NCBI GenBank assembly: GCA_005883575.1
Contig: VBFH01000025.1
Coordinates: 1-64,000 of the forward strand
Direction of reading: 5' to 3'
Origin: Chloroflexota bacterium
GTDB lineage: Bacteria > Chloroflexota > Dormibacteria > Dormibacterales > Dormibacteraceae
DNA: 64,000 nt
Shown: one piece after another, positions 7,750 to 15,721 of the stretch
How positions within the stretch are numbered: position 1 is the stretch's first letter
Layout: every line of letters begins with the position of its first letter
Notes under the pieces: model-generated
What the model saw: only the letters and a program-made list of their open reading frames with translations
What the model was told of the DNA's origin: nothing
Database searches by the model: none
Program-made: the position numbers and the translations under genes

Positions 7750-8622
7750 CTACTTCACCGCCCCGCCGAAGTTGAATGCGCCGCTGAAATAGCGCGACAT
7801 GAACAGGTAAAGCACGATCACGGGCAGCGAGAAGAGAAGCGAGAAGACGGCGAGATCGCCGAACTTGAACAGCCCATGCGAGCCCATGAAGTTGTAGATC
7901 TCGACCGGACCCGGCTGATTTTCGGGGCTGTAGGTCAGGACGAAGGGGATGATGAAAGCGCCCCAGGCATTGATGAACGTGTAGATCGCGGTCACAGCGA
8001 TTCCGGGAACGGTCAGCGGCAGGACGACCTGGCGCAGGATCCGGAACGTGCTCGCGCCATCGATCGCAGCCGCATGCTCGAGCTCGAGCGGCACCGCGTC
8101 GATGAAGTTCTTCATCAGCCAGATGGCGAATGGCAGCGAGCTGGCGGCCAGAAAGAGGGCCGTCGTGTAAAGCGAGTCGAGCCAGCCCAGATAGACGTAA
8201 ATCTGGTACACGGGCACGACGAGCATCGAAACCGGGAGTCCGGACGCAAACAGGATCACGAGCATGAACGACCGCCTGAACGGGATGTGCATCCGGGACA
8301 GTGGATAGGCCGCGAGCAGTGCGAGCAACGTGGTGAGCACTGTCGTGGTGCCGGCCAGGATCAGGCTGCTGCGGAAAGAGCTGAGGGCGTCGGCCCGGCC
8401 GATCACGTCGGCGAAGTTGGCCAGCGTCGGCGTCGGGATCTTGATCGCCCAGTCGGGGTTGGCGTCGACGGAGGCGAAGACCATCCACAGCAGGGGGAGC
8501 AAGAAAAAGCAGCCGAGGAGGATGAGCACCACATTGGTTGCCAGCGCCGACACCGACACGCGGCGGTAGGGGACGACGATCAGCTCTTTGTCGGCCAGCC
8601 GCCGGGCCGCCACCGCACTCAT
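7750..8622 (-). CDS. ABC sugar importer permease, MalG/UgpE type
   Basis: A 290-residue inner-membrane protein starting at ATG 8622, overlapping the preceding permease stop (ATGA). Six membrane helices are predicted by eye. The EAA loop that contacts the ATPase is visible as ELEHAAAIDGASTFRILRQV, followed by LPLTVPGIA. It pairs with the permease at 8619-9512. A much longer open frame continues upstream in the same phase but is only antisense/off-frame reading of the neighbouring genes. Confidence 0.92.
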   Translation of the reverse strand: MSAVAARRLADKELIVVPYRRVSVSALATNVVLILLGCFFLLPLLWMVFASVDANPDWAIKIPTPTLANFADVIGRADALSSFRSSLILAGTTTVLTTLLALLAAYPLSRMHIPFRRSFMLVILFASGLPVSMLVVPVYQIYVYLGWLDSLYTTALFLAASSLPFAIWLMKNFIDAVPLELEHAAAIDGASTFRILRQVVLPLTVPGIAVTAIYTFINAWGAFIIPFVLTYSPENQPGPVEIYNFMGSHGLFKFGDLAVFSLLFSLPVIVLYLFMSRYFSGAFNFGGAVK

Positions 8623-9512
8623 ACCTGGCTCCTCGAGGCGCGGACGAACAGCAGCGAAAAGACGGCTCCGATCAGCACGAGAACCAGCGAGATCGCTGTG
8701 CCGTAGCCGAGCTGATGAAAGACAAACGCCTCCTGGTACACATAAAGCGGAAGCGTCATCGTCTCGATACCCGGGCCGCCCTGCGTCATCGCGTAGATGA
8801 GCGTGAACTCGGAGAGGTTGAGGATCGTGACCAGCAGCAGGTTGGTCACGATCGTCGGTTTCAGGAGCGGGAAGATCACCAGACGGTACCGGCGCCAGAC
8901 GGAAGCTCCCTCGACCTCCGCCGCCTCGAGCACCTCGGTCGGCAGGTTTCGCAGACCGGCCGAGAACACGAGCATCGAGAACGCGACGTTTCGCCACAGG
9001 TTCGCGAGCGACACGATGAGCATCGGCACCGCCACGAGAAAGTTTGTGTCCGTCTGTCGGAGCAGGATCGACAGCGTGCCGCCGGCCTGCGAGAACGCGT
9101 ACCAGACGAGGGCGACGGTGATCTCGGGCAGCACCCACGCGACGATGACGATCGAGCCGATGACCGCGCTGACCGAGACCAGGGCGTTCCGCAGGAGGAT
9201 GGCCAGGGCCATGCCTAGGACCGTCTGGCCGATGATCGCCGAGCCGACGACGAAGATGATGGTCAGCCACGACGACTTGATAAAGACGTAATCGCCCAGC
9301 ATCCGCGTGATGTTGTCCAGACCCGTGAAGTCGTAGGCGCGCGAACGCGAGCCGACCAGCGCGAGGTTCGTGAAGCCCAGGTAACAGGCGTAGAGGACCG
9401 GGAAAACGAACAGGACCCCGAGCAGGACGAGGGCCGGCGACAGCATTACCAGGCTCGACCACTGGAACCGCTCGCGGTCCAACCTCGGGCCCAAACCCGC
9501 CGCGACTGCCAA
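8619..9512 (-). CDS. ABC sugar importer permease, MalF/UgpA type
   Basis: About 297 residues with helices at SLVMLSPALVLLGVLFVFPV, SWLTIIFVVGSAIIG and SVSAVIGSIVIVAWVLP, and an EAA loop (EVLEAAEVEGASVWRRYRLV). The frame is open upstream but would then include promoter P2 and its operators, so TTG 9512 is chosen; GGAGGA ends eight bases before it. This is the first gene of the importer operon, transcribed from P2 with a leader of about 70 bases. It is the substrate-pathway partner of the 7750 permease. Confidence 0.9.
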   Translation of the reverse strand: MAVAAGLGPRLDRERFQWSSLVMLSPALVLLGVLFVFPVLYACYLGFTNLALVGSRSRAYDFTGLDNITRMLGDYVFIKSSWLTIIFVVGSAIIGQTVLGMALAILLRNALVSVSAVIGSIVIVAWVLPEITVALVWYAFSQAGGTLSILLRQTDTNFLVAVPMLIVSLANLWRNVAFSMLVFSAGLRNLPTEVLEAAEVEGASVWRRYRLVIFPLLKPTIVTNLLLVTILNLSEFTLIYAMTQGGPGIETMTLPLYVYQEAFVFHQLGYGTAISLVLVLIGAVFSLLFVRASRSQV

Positions 9513-9561
9513 CCTCAATTCCTCCGCAGGTCTGGCGGGACCGGGCTCGCGGCCCCGCCTT

Positions 9562-9617
9562 TGGAGCGTTCCACTGGAACGTTCCGTAATTCTCCGGGGC
9601 ACCGGCCCGAGCGTCAA
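9562..9617 (-). promoter_or_regulatory. Promoter P2 with two tandem LacI-type operators
   Basis: On the minus strand, TTGACG (9617-9612), a 17-base spacer and GAGAAT (9594-9589) form a promoter for the sugar importer. Two operators follow: TGGAACGTTCCG-type at 9575-9586 and TGGAGCGTTCCA at 9562-9573 (plus-strand reading). Their centres are 13 bases apart. Tandem placement suggests tighter repression of the importer than of the single-operator promoters; that is an inference. Confidence 0.72.
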
Positions 9618-9644
9618 GTCCCTTACCTGGGCGGAGAGGGACAG

Positions 9645-10700
9645 CTAGGACGGGCGCGGGGCCGCGGTCGACCTTCGCGCGACGAGGTTGACGTCCACCA
9701 GCTTGCGCGTCGGCGGCCCTTTCAGCCTGCGTTCGATGCGATCGGCGATGGTGGCGATGCCGAGTCCCGCGAGCTCGTCCCGCGGCTGGGCCACCGTCGT
9801 CAGCGCGATCCGGGCAAGTCCGGCCATGGGCACATCGTCGAAGCCGACGATCGAGATGTCGTCCGGCACGTGCAGGTTCACGCGGTCCGCGAACTCCTGC
9901 AGCGCGATCGCGGCGACGTCGTTGGAGGCGAAAACCCCCGTGGCCCTGTCGGCGCCCGTGAACACGTCGAGTAGAGGCCGCTCCAGGCCATCTATGCGGG
10001 CGTGGTCCGACGGCGGCGACCAGCTGATCCTCAGCGGAGGGCCGATATGCGCCTCTTTCAGCGCCGCACAGTAGCCCACCCACCGGACCCGGTCCGACTC
10101 ATCTTCGAGCTCGGGGATCGAAAGGTACGCGATGCGCCGGTGGCCGGCCTCGATCAGGTGGCTGGTGCCGAGGCGACCGCCGAACTCGTCGTCGACCGAG
10201 ACGACATCCCCCCAGTCCGCGCCGCAGCTGACGAACACGGCCGGCACCTGATGCTGCATGACCTCGCGCATGGTGCGGGCATCCCCCGAGAACGCGAGGA
10301 ACACGATGCCGGCCACGCGGTGCTGGAGGAGGGTCTCTACTCCCGCGAGCTCGCTCTGGCTGTCGCCTTCGGTGTTGCAGAACATCGCGGTGTAGCCGCG
10401 CGCCGCCGCGTGCCGCTCCACGGACTTCGCCATCTCGGCGAAGAACGGGTTGGCGAGGTCTCCGACCACGACGCCCAGGATGCTCGTCCGCTGCTGCACG
10501 AGCTGGCGGGCAAGCACGTTCGGGCGATAGCCGAGCTCATCGATCGCGGCCCGCACCCTGTGCCTGGTCGCCTCGGACACGCCTGGCAGTCCGCGAACGA
10601 CGTTGGAGACGGTCGATTTGGACACACCGGCGTGGGACGCCACGTCGTGGATCGTCGGGTGCCTGCGCGCCGTGGCCGAATCGTGCGTGACGGCCGCCAT
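9645..10700 (-). CDS. LacI-family transcriptional regulator
   Basis: About 351 residues: an N-terminal HTH (TIHDVASHAGVSKSTVSNVV, about residues 15-34), hinge region ELGYRPNVLARQL, then a periplasmic-binding-protein-like effector domain (LGVVVGDLANPFFAEM … FASNDVAAIALQEF … VPDDISIVGFDD). ATG 10700 gives a normal LacI N-terminus; TTG 10730 is an alternative without benefit. It sits between the zinc dehydrogenase and the importer promoter, and is the obvious candidate to bind the TGGAACGNTCCA operators. The recognition helix (KST…N) differs from E. coli LacI (YQT…R), so classical lac-operator binding is not expected. Effector probably an inositol derivative. Confidence 0.92.
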   Translation of the reverse strand: MAAVTHDSATARRHPTIHDVASHAGVSKSTVSNVVRGLPGVSEATRHRVRAAIDELGYRPNVLARQLVQQRTSILGVVVGDLANPFFAEMAKSVERHAAARGYTAMFCNTEGDSQSELAGVETLLQHRVAGIVFLAFSGDARTMREVMQHQVPAVFVSCGADWGDVVSVDDEFGGRLGTSHLIEAGHRRIAYLSIPELEDESDRVRWVGYCAALKEAHIGPPLRISWSPPSDHARIDGLERPLLDVFTGADRATGVFASNDVAAIALQEFADRVNLHVPDDISIVGFDDVPMAGLARIALTTVAQPRDELAGLGIATIADRIERRLKGPPTRKLVDVNLVARRSTAAPRPS

Positions 10701-10732
10701 GTGAGCTGAAGGCAATGTTATTCGCGACAAGG

Positions 10733-10744
10733 GTGAGCGCTCAC
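10733..10744. promoter_or_regulatory. Perfect 12-bp palindrome upstream of the LacI gene
   Basis: GTGAGCGCTCAC overlaps the stop codon of the zinc dehydrogenase and lies about 32 bases upstream of the LacI ATG. It has the central CG typical of LacI-family operators and matches the core of the idealised E. coli lac operator, although the local regulator's recognition helix is different. Possible autoregulatory site; the overlap with coding sequence makes chance a real alternative. Confidence 0.4.
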
Positions 10745-11898
10745 GCCTTCATGACGGGATCCATCAAGACCTTCATCGCGCCCTCGCGCTGCGACAGCTC
10801 GATCGCTTCGGCCGCGCGCTCGAGCGGCATCCGGTGGGTGATGATCTCGGTCAGGGGCAAGCGGTCGAGATTGCGCACGAGCAGGTTCATCGCCGGGACG
10901 TAGGAGGTCGCCGTCTCGCCGCCGACGCCGATGACGCTGACGTTCTTGGTGCAGATGTCCGCGTTCGGGTTGATGCCCACCGGGCCCATGTCGACAAAGG
11001 TGCCTGCCTCGACCACCGTGCCGCCATAGCGAACCAGGTGCAGGCACTCCGGGAACGACTGGGCGACACCGGTGCAGTCGATGACGATGTCCGGACCTGT
11101 GTGGGTGTGCTCGCGGGCCTGATCGATGCGCTCTTTCTCGGTGGTCCTCGCCGCATTGATGGTGAGCGTCGCTCCAAAGCGCCGGGCGAGCTCGAGGCGC
11201 GATTCCAGGCGGTCGATCGCGATCAGCTTGCCGCTGCCCATGAGCCGCGCTTTCACGAGGTGGCAGAAACCGAGGGGTCCGACACCGACGATCGCCACCG
11301 ACTCGCCGAAGGCGCTTCCTCCCCACCCGGCGGTCAACATCCGCGCGCGGTCGAATCCGTGCGTCACCGCCATTACCTCAGTGAGCGCGGCCAGCTCGTC
11401 GGGCAGGCCATCGGGCACTCGGAAGAGCGGGGTCCCCGGGAGCAGGTACATGTACTCCGCCCATCCGCCGAACAGGTGCGGCGGGATCCCGGCATGCAGG
11501 CTGTTGCCGTAGTCCTGAAGGTTCTCGCAGAAGTAGTAGGGATAGTCGTTGAGGCAGAAGACGCACTGGCCGCACGGAACGTTGGCCGCAGGGACGATGC
11601 GGTCCCCCGGCCGCAGCGGTCGCCCTTCGCTGTCGGGGATGGAGTTCGAACCACCGATGGCTTCGATCACGCCGACGTTCTCATGCCCGCAGATCAGCGG
11701 ATAGGTGATCTCGCGTTCGTGGTCGGTGCCGGCGTACTGCTTCGACTCGCCGCGGTAGGTGTGCTTGTCGGTGCCGCAGATTCCCGAGTAGGTGACCTTC
11801 ATCAGGACCTCGCCCGGCGCCGGTTCGGGCAGCGGGAAACGCTTTACCTCGATGTGGCCCGGAGCCGTCATCACGGCCGCCCGGGCGGTCGCGCTCAC
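10741..11898 (-). CDS. Zinc-dependent medium-chain alcohol dehydrogenase (polyol/inosose dehydrogenase-like)
   Basis: 385 residues of the MDR superfamily. The catalytic zinc motif is CGTDKHTYRG and GHENVGVIEA; the structural zinc lobe is CGQCVFCLNDYPYYFC. The Rossmann segment is VAIVGVGPLGFCHLVKAR, and IAIDRLESRLELA carries the NAD-type Asp. GTG 11898 begins just after an operator-like site. Located between iolB and lacI in the iol operon, it could oxidise an inositol or inosose, comparable to the zinc dehydrogenase of the Thermotoga inositol route; this assignment is by context. Other polyol dehydrogenase functions are possible. Confidence 0.85.
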   Translation of the reverse strand: MSATARAAVMTAPGHIEVKRFPLPEPAPGEVLMKVTYSGICGTDKHTYRGESKQYAGTDHEREITYPLICGHENVGVIEAIGGSNSIPDSEGRPLRPGDRIVPAANVPCGQCVFCLNDYPYYFCENLQDYGNSLHAGIPPHLFGGWAEYMYLLPGTPLFRVPDGLPDELAALTEVMAVTHGFDRARMLTAGWGGSAFGESVAIVGVGPLGFCHLVKARLMGSGKLIAIDRLESRLELARRFGATLTINAARTTEKERIDQAREHTHTGPDIVIDCTGVAQSFPECLHLVRYGGTVVEAGTFVDMGPVGINPNADICTKNVSVIGVGGETATSYVPAMNLLVRNLDRLPLTEIITHRMPLERAAEAIELSQREGAMKVLMDPVMKA

Positions 11899-11903
11899 AA
11901 GTT

Positions 11904-11915
11904 TGGAACGTTACA
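11904..11915 (-). promoter_or_regulatory. Operator-like site O3 before the zinc dehydrogenase
   Basis: TGGAACGTTACA lies in the 21-base gap between the iolB stop and the dehydrogenase GTG. It differs from the perfect palindrome at one position in the right half. No convincing -35/-10 pair was seen in front of it, so it may act as an internal roadblock or be a decayed site. Confidence 0.45.
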
Positions 11916-11919
11916 GGAT

Positions 11920-12723
11920 TCAGTCGAGCTGCCAGCGATGGTCGGCGTCGGTGGTGACCAGCCAGCGACGCACGGGGCCGGCCATCACGTTCAGGTAGTA
12001 GAGGTCGTACCCAGGACCAGCCGCCACAGGGTGATAACCGCGCGGGACCAGCACCACGTCGCCGTCGCGGACCTGGATCGCCTCGTCGAGCGATCGGTCG
12101 TCGGTGTAGACGAGCTGGACGGCAAAGCCCTCGGGCCGAGCCGTCCGGTGGTAGTACGTCTCCTCGAGGTAAGCCTCGCGCGGAACATCATCGGTGTCGT
12201 GCTTGTGGGGGGGGTAGCTCGACCAGTTGCCCGCGGGGGTCAGAACCTCGGTGACGAGCAGCGACTCCGCCGGACGGTCCTCCATCAGGATGTTGTGGAT
12301 CGTGCGCTCGGTGCGGCCGGAGCCACGCTTGAAGGGCCGGATCTCGGAGGCCTGAATCCGGGCTGGCTCGGCGCCGCGCGAGGCCGAGGCCCAGCACATC
12401 GCGAGCTCGCACACCTCGCTCGACGCTGTGATCTCGAGCTGCTGTCCCGGCGGCGCGTAGACCGCGTCGGGCGTGCCTTCGAAGACGCTGTTCCGCGCGC
12501 CTACGTCTTTCCAGGCCCGGGATCCAGCTGAGACGTCTGCCTGGCCCCTCAGCATCACGACGCAAACTTCTCGTGCTCCGGTCGACGGCCGGATTCCGTC
12601 GCCGCGTCGGAGCTCGTACACCTCAAAGCCGACATACGACCAGCCGGCCGATTCCGGGGTGACGATGGCCACGGGGCCCTCGCCCGCAGGCTTGCTTGGC
12701 CGGCGGAGGACGAGCTTCGTCAT
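11920..12723 (-). CDS. iolB: 5-deoxy-glucuronate isomerase
   Basis: About 267 residues, close to the usual IolB length of roughly 270. IolB converts 5-deoxy-D-glucuronate to 2-deoxy-5-keto-D-gluconate in myo-inositol catabolism. The cupin-type metal site is visible in YPPHKHDTDD, LEETYYHR and VPRGYHPVAAGPGYDLYYLN. ATG 12723 overlaps the iolD stop (ATGA) and removes an unrelated Arg-rich upstream extension. Its product would be phosphorylated by IolC, which is not found here. Good confidence from sequence motifs and the adjacent iolD. Confidence 0.92.
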   Translation of the reverse strand: MTKLVLRRPSKPAGEGPVAIVTPESAGWSYVGFEVYELRRGDGIRPSTGAREVCVVMLRGQADVSAGSRAWKDVGARNSVFEGTPDAVYAPPGQQLEITASSEVCELAMCWASASRGAEPARIQASEIRPFKRGSGRTERTIHNILMEDRPAESLLVTEVLTPAGNWSSYPPHKHDTDDVPREAYLEETYYHRTARPEGFAVQLVYTDDRSLDEAIQVRDGDVVLVPRGYHPVAAGPGYDLYYLNVMAGPVRRWLVTTDADHRWQLD

Positions 12724-14591
12724 ACGTGCCAGCGGCGCCTGGCGAGCCCGCGCTCGTGCTCCTCGCGCGCGTTCTTGACGTCGGCCGACTCCGCGACCTC
12801 GGCGACCGGCACCTCCCACCAACTGTCGTAGCTCGGCACCCCGTCGTAGCGGTCGACCATCACGTGGATCACCACGGTGCGGTCGATCTTCTTCGCGGCC
12901 ACAAGCGCGTCGCGAAGGTCTTCGATGTTCCGGGCGCGAAACACGTGCGCGCCAAGGCCCTGCGCATTCAAAGCGAGGTCGACTGGGAGACGCTCCCCGT
13001 TGCTGTGCGCCGAGTCATCCCCGAGCGAACCGTCGGAGCGATATCGGTAGCGCGTGCCGAAGCCTTCGGTTCCCTTGGAGCGGGACAGCCCCCCAATCGA
13101 GGCGAAGCCTTCGTTGTCGACCAGGACGATCGTGAGCTTCGCGCGCTCCTGGATCGAAGTCGCGATCTCCTGCGACATCATCAGGTAGGAACCGTCGCCG
13201 ACCATCACGTATATCTCGCGCGAAGGATCGGCGAGCTTGACACCAAGCCCGCCGGCGATCTCGTAGCCCATGGTCGAGTACCCGTACTCGACGTGGTAAC
13301 CCTTGGCGTCGCGCGTTCGCCACAGCTTGTGCAGGTCGCCGGGCATCGAACCCGCCGCGCAGACGACCACGTCTCGCGGGGCCGAGAGGTCGTTCACCGC
13401 GCCCAGGACCTCCGACTGCGCCGGCAGCGGCGTGTGCCCGAGGTTGTAGAGGCGCGAGACCTCGCGGTCCCAATCGGCGCGCAGCGCGTCGCACTCCTTC
13501 CGGTAATCGCCGGCCACGCTCCAGCGCTGCAGCCTCTCGTCGAGCGCTTCCAGCGTCGCGCGCGCGTCACCGGTCAGCGCCAGCCCTCCAAGCTTGTGAC
13601 TGTCCAGCTCGGCGACGTTGACGTTGATGAACCGCACCTCGGGGCTCTGAAATGCGGTGTGTGACGCCGTGGTGAAGTCGGTGAACCGCGTTCCCAGGCC
13701 GAGGACCAGATCGGCTTGCGTGGCGATGCGGTTGGCGGCGAGGGTGCCGGTCGCTCCGACGCCGCCTAGCGCGCCCGGGTGGTCAAACGGGAGCGACCCT
13801 TTGCCTGCCTGCGTCTCGGCGACCGGGATCCCCGTGCGCCGCACCAGACGCTTCAAGACCTCTACGGCCTCCGAGTAGATGACCCCGCCACCCGCGACGA
13901 TCAGCGGACGTTTGGCCGCGCGGATGAGCTCGGCTGCTCGGTCCAGCGACGGTCTGTCCGGTGCGACGCGGCCGATATGCCAGATGCGCCGCTCGAAGAA
14001 CTCTTCCGGATAATCAAACGCCTCCGTCTGCACGTCCTGCGGTAGCGCGAGCGTGGCGGCGCCGGTATCCGCGGGGCTCGTCAGCACGCGCATCGCGGCC
14101 AGCGCCGCCGGCACCAGCTGCTCCGGCCGCTGAACGCGGTCGAAGTATCGCGAGACCGGTATGAAGGCATCGTTCACGCTGACGTCGCCGCGCCATGGCG
14201 ACTCGAGCTGCTGCAGCACAGGGTCAGGCCGCCGGGACGCGAAAACGTCGCCCGGGAGCAGAAGCACGGGAACACGGTTGACGGTCGCGGCTGCCGCGCC
14301 GGTGACCATGTTGGTGGCTCCCGGACCGATCGAGGTCGTGCACGCAAGGGTTGCGAGGCGATTGCGCGCTCTGCTGAAACCCGCCGCCGTGTGCACCATC
14401 GCCTGTTCGTTGCGGGCCTGGTAGTAGGTCATCAGCTCGGGGTTTTGGGCGAGCGCCTGGCCGACGCCTGTCAGGTTGCCGTGGCCGAAGATGCCAAAGC
14501 AGCCTTCGATGAACCGGTGCTCGCTGCCATCGCGTTCGACGTATTGAGCCGAGAGAAAACGAACGAGCGCCTGAGCCATAGTCAGTCGCAT
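12720..14591 (-). CDS. iolD: 3D-(3,5/4)-trihydroxycyclohexane-1,2-dione hydrolase (TPP-dependent)
   Basis: 623 residues, near the 630-640 typical of IolD. It hydrolytically opens the inositol ring to 5-deoxyglucuronate. The N-terminal TPP-binding domain has YQARNEQAMVH with the cofactor-activating Glu and the CTTSIGPGATNM segment. The C-terminal domain carries the GDGSY…VDNEGF thiamine diphosphate/Mg motif at about residues 458-490. Start ATG 14591 gives MRLTMAQALVRFL as in known IolD. It is coupled to iolB by ATGA. Confidence 0.95.
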   Translation of the reverse strand: MRLTMAQALVRFLSAQYVERDGSEHRFIEGCFGIFGHGNLTGVGQALAQNPELMTYYQARNEQAMVHTAAGFSRARNRLATLACTTSIGPGATNMVTGAAAATVNRVPVLLLPGDVFASRRPDPVLQQLESPWRGDVSVNDAFIPVSRYFDRVQRPEQLVPAALAAMRVLTSPADTGAATLALPQDVQTEAFDYPEEFFERRIWHIGRVAPDRPSLDRAAELIRAAKRPLIVAGGGVIYSEAVEVLKRLVRRTGIPVAETQAGKGSLPFDHPGALGGVGATGTLAANRIATQADLVLGLGTRFTDFTTASHTAFQSPEVRFINVNVAELDSHKLGGLALTGDARATLEALDERLQRWSVAGDYRKECDALRADWDREVSRLYNLGHTPLPAQSEVLGAVNDLSAPRDVVVCAAGSMPGDLHKLWRTRDAKGYHVEYGYSTMGYEIAGGLGVKLADPSREIYVMVGDGSYLMMSQEIATSIQERAKLTIVLVDNEGFASIGGLSRSKGTEGFGTRYRYRSDGSLGDDSAHSNGERLPVDLALNAQGLGAHVFRARNIEDLRDALVAAKKIDRTVVIHVMVDRYDGVPSYDSWWEVPVAEVAESADVKNAREEHERGLARRRWHV

Positions 14592-14604
14592 GCGCGCGGC
14601 CTCG

Positions 14605-15711
14605 CTAGGACGGGTCTGGAAGCATCACGTCTCTTACCAGGACCGCGAGGTCGGTGCATGCGGCGATGAACTGGCGCAGCGTGCGCACGGTCGGCCCGTA
14701 CGAGTCGAACTCTTCCACCGAGAGGCCGTCCTCCGAGTACGCACGGCGGAAGTCCGGGAAGCGGGCAATGAGCTGCCCCACCACCTTGGGGTCGACCGGG
14801 TCGTCGATCCGCGGCCGGACCTCGATGTCACTTGCGTTGAACCGTTTTTGCCATGCGGACGGTGGCGAGACGACGGCGTCCGCGCCTATGAGCTCGCTCC
14901 AATGCATGTGATTGCGGAATGCCGCCGACAACAGCCGCAGCCGGTAGCCACGCTTGCGGAAGATGCCGTACGTCTTCTTGAAGACGGCCACCCCTGCCCA
15001 CTCCAGGTCGCCCGGATCGATGGTGATGTCGCGCTTCTCGAGCAAGACCTTCAGCCAGTCATCGAGCCTGCCGACCATGATCGTGCAGACCGGGCCCATC
15101 GACTCGACGTCCTTGCCCTCGCTGTCCCGCCGCCGGAGGCCACGTTCGACTGCTTCTGCGACCGCGATGCACTGGGGAAGCGTGAAGCAAACCGTCGCAT
15201 TCACGCTCATGCCCCGAGACGTCGCCTCTTCGATCGCCACGATGCCCGCGCTGGTGGCCGGGATCTTCACGATCATGTTCGGCGCAAGGCGGTTGAACGC
15301 GGTCGCGTTCTCGACGATGGCGCCCGGATCGCGGAAATACCTGGGGTCGGTCTGGATCGACAGGCGTCCGTTACGGCCGCCATGCGCCGCAAACGCCGGC
15401 TCGAGGAGCTTGGCGGCCCTCACCGACATCTCTTCGACGAGCTTCCAGCCGATCTGGTCCTCGGTCGCGCCCGGCAGCTCGCGAAGCAGGCTCTCGATCC
15501 GCGGCCGCCAGAGCGCGATCTCCTTCTTGAGGATGCCAAGCGCGATGACCGGGTTGCAGGTGGCCCCGACCGCGCCGTTTTCGATCGCGTACATGAGCTC
15601 GTCTATGTCAGCCGAGTCGTTCCACAGGCACGTCGGCGTGGTCTGCGTCATCTCGTGGAGCGGACTCTTGTAAACGAGCTTCGGGCGTGCTGCTGCCATT
15701 TCGGTCTTCAC
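14605..15711 (-). CDS. Transaldolase-family protein inside the iol operon
   Basis: 368 residues of the transaldolase superfamily. Family landmarks are VGATCNPVIAL near the N-terminus, LSIQTDPRYFRD and the Schiff-base region MIVKIPATSAG (Lys near residue 143), then SVNATVCFT. It is diverged from the ordinary transaldolase encoded at 47236, with a longer C-terminal half. It lies between iolD and iolA with gaps of 10-13 bases, the place where the pathway needs an aldolase making malonic semialdehyde for IolA. No iolJ-type aldolase is present, so it may substitute; that is a hypothesis. GTG 15711 or ATG 15699 could be the start. Confidence 0.82.
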   Translation of the reverse strand: MKTEMAAARPKLVYKSPLHEMTQTTPTCLWNDSADIDELMYAIENGAVGATCNPVIALGILKKEIALWRPRIESLLRELPGATEDQIGWKLVEEMSVRAAKLLEPAFAAHGGRNGRLSIQTDPRYFRDPGAIVENATAFNRLAPNMIVKIPATSAGIVAIEEATSRGMSVNATVCFTLPQCIAVAEAVERGLRRRDSEGKDVESMGPVCTIMVGRLDDWLKVLLEKRDITIDPGDLEWAGVAVFKKTYGIFRKRGYRLRLLSAAFRNHMHWSELIGADAVVSPPSAWQKRFNASDIEVRPRIDDPVDPKVVGQLIARFPDFRRAYSEDGLSVEEFDSYGPTVRTLRQFIAACTDLAVLVRDVMLPDPS

Positions 15712-15721
15712 ATTACGTCGA

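Noticed and set aside
7750-10083. A 777-codon minus-strand open frame
   Set aside because: Only its last 290 codons encode the MalG-type permease; upstream it reads out of frame through the other permease, promoter P2 and LacI.
11571-11590. GGAACGTT within the zinc dehydrogenase as an operator
   Set aside because: Half-site only, inside coding sequence of the conserved zinc-binding lobe; flanks do not complete the dyad.
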